Source of the DNA: Candidatus Limimorpha equi
GTDB lineage: Bacteria; Bacteroidota; Bacteroidia; Bacteroidales; F082
Direction of reading: 5' to 3'
Length of the DNA: 5,591 bases
NCBI GenBank assembly: GCA_018065885.1
Contig: JAGHSL010000401.1
Location: 1 to 5,591 of the forward strand
The stretch's first letter is position 1, and the number at the start of each line of letters is the position of its first letter. The notes under the pieces were generated by a model, which saw nothing but the letters and a program-made list of their open reading frames with translations, did not search any database and was not told the DNA's origin. The translations under genes were made by a program, and so were the position numbers. Of this stretch, positions 5,295 to 5,591 are shown in pieces.

Positions 5295-5591
5295 TTACTT
5301 CCTGAAGTTTATTTTCTCTTCACAATCGACAAGCAATTGATAATGAACGCGCTGAAATAGATTCTGATTGCACAATTGCTCGATTTCGTCGCGATTCATC
5401 CATTTCACCGATTCAACTTCCTCTTCCTGAAGGCGCAACAACTCGACGGGAACATTACTTTTCAGCATATATAAAAAGGTGAACTTATATTCGTAACGGC
5501 GGATTTTCACCAATTTTAGCTCGCTTTTGGCCACCGAAAGGCCGATTTCCTCTTTCAGTTCGCGCTGCATGGCTGCCGCAAAATCAATTTC
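5295..5591 (-). CDS. Nudix hydrolase (C-terminal part, N-terminus outside window)
   Basis: Nudix enzymes cleave nucleoside diphosphates linked to another moiety, using metal ions held by the Nudix box. Ninety-eight residues are visible, beginning inside that box. The core RELKEEIGL matches REUxEExGU and supplies the metal-binding glutamates. The frame is open to the window edge, and the residues before it (EIDFAAAMQ) belong to the box, so the Met at 5570 is internal and not the start. After the box come strand-like segments (LKLVKIRRYEYKFTFLYML) and an acidic stretch EEEVESVKWMNRDEI, resembling the eE---v-W----El feature common in Nudix C-termini. From the visible Glu to the Arg of RE there is one residue more than the classical GE-x7-RE spacing. 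The overall look is closest to the YfcD/isopentenyl-diphosphate-isomerase-like branch, but the substrate is unknown. The gene lies upstream of the ligase operon, separated by about 280 bp and a weak hairpin, so it is probably a separate unit. Confidence 0.88.
   Translation of the reverse strand, partial: EIDFAAAMQRELKEEIGLSVAKSELKLVKIRRYEYKFTFLYMLKSNVPVELLRLQEEEVESVKWMNRDEIEQLCNQNLFQRVHYQLLVDCEEKINFRK

Overview
All recognisable genes in this window lie on the minus strand, so transcription runs from high to low coordinates. The window looks like a Bacteroidota chromosome, most likely Bacteroidales. The -7 boxes match the Bacteroides consensus TAnnTTTG, paired with TTG or TTTG about 18-21 nt upstream. 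Shine-Dalgarno sequences are absent, leaders are A/T-rich, and the intergenic DNA is much more AT-rich than the genes. No phage, transposase, tRNA, rRNA or CRISPR sequence was seen.

Layout in transcription order. (1) 5591-5295: C-terminal 98 residues of a Nudix hydrolase, cut by the window edge, with a weak terminator-like hairpin after it. (2) 5294-5011: AT-rich spacer with a 17-bp direct repeat and a well-formed promoter for the next gene. (3) 5010-1863: a probable three-gene operon. It starts with a 686-residue acyl/acetate-CoA ligase (NDP-forming) carrying fused alpha and beta modules and both phospho-relay histidines. A 97-residue three-TM protein follows, then an Mpv17/PMP22-like membrane protein whose frame breaks at an A5 run. 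The ligase and the 97-residue gene are separated by a 76-bp element built from degenerate 8-bp units and closed by a 10-bp inverted repeat. (4) 1862-1707: two candidate promoters and a leader hairpin. (5) 1706-1083: an unrecognised six-TM protein ending at a strong intrinsic terminator. (6) 1082-534: about 550 bp without a gene, holding hairpins, palindromes and a promoter/operator pair. (7) 533-1: N-terminal 177 residues of an ABC transporter ATPase whose start site is overlapped by a GntR/YtrA-like operator.

The ligase probably makes ATP from an acyl-CoA, as in fermentative energy conservation. No link between that chemistry and the two small membrane proteins can be read from sequence alone. 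I see no convincing new multi-gene system. The most unusual items are the 8-bp-periodic intergenic element, the frameshift in the Mpv17-like gene, and the regulatory architecture upstream of the ABC gene.
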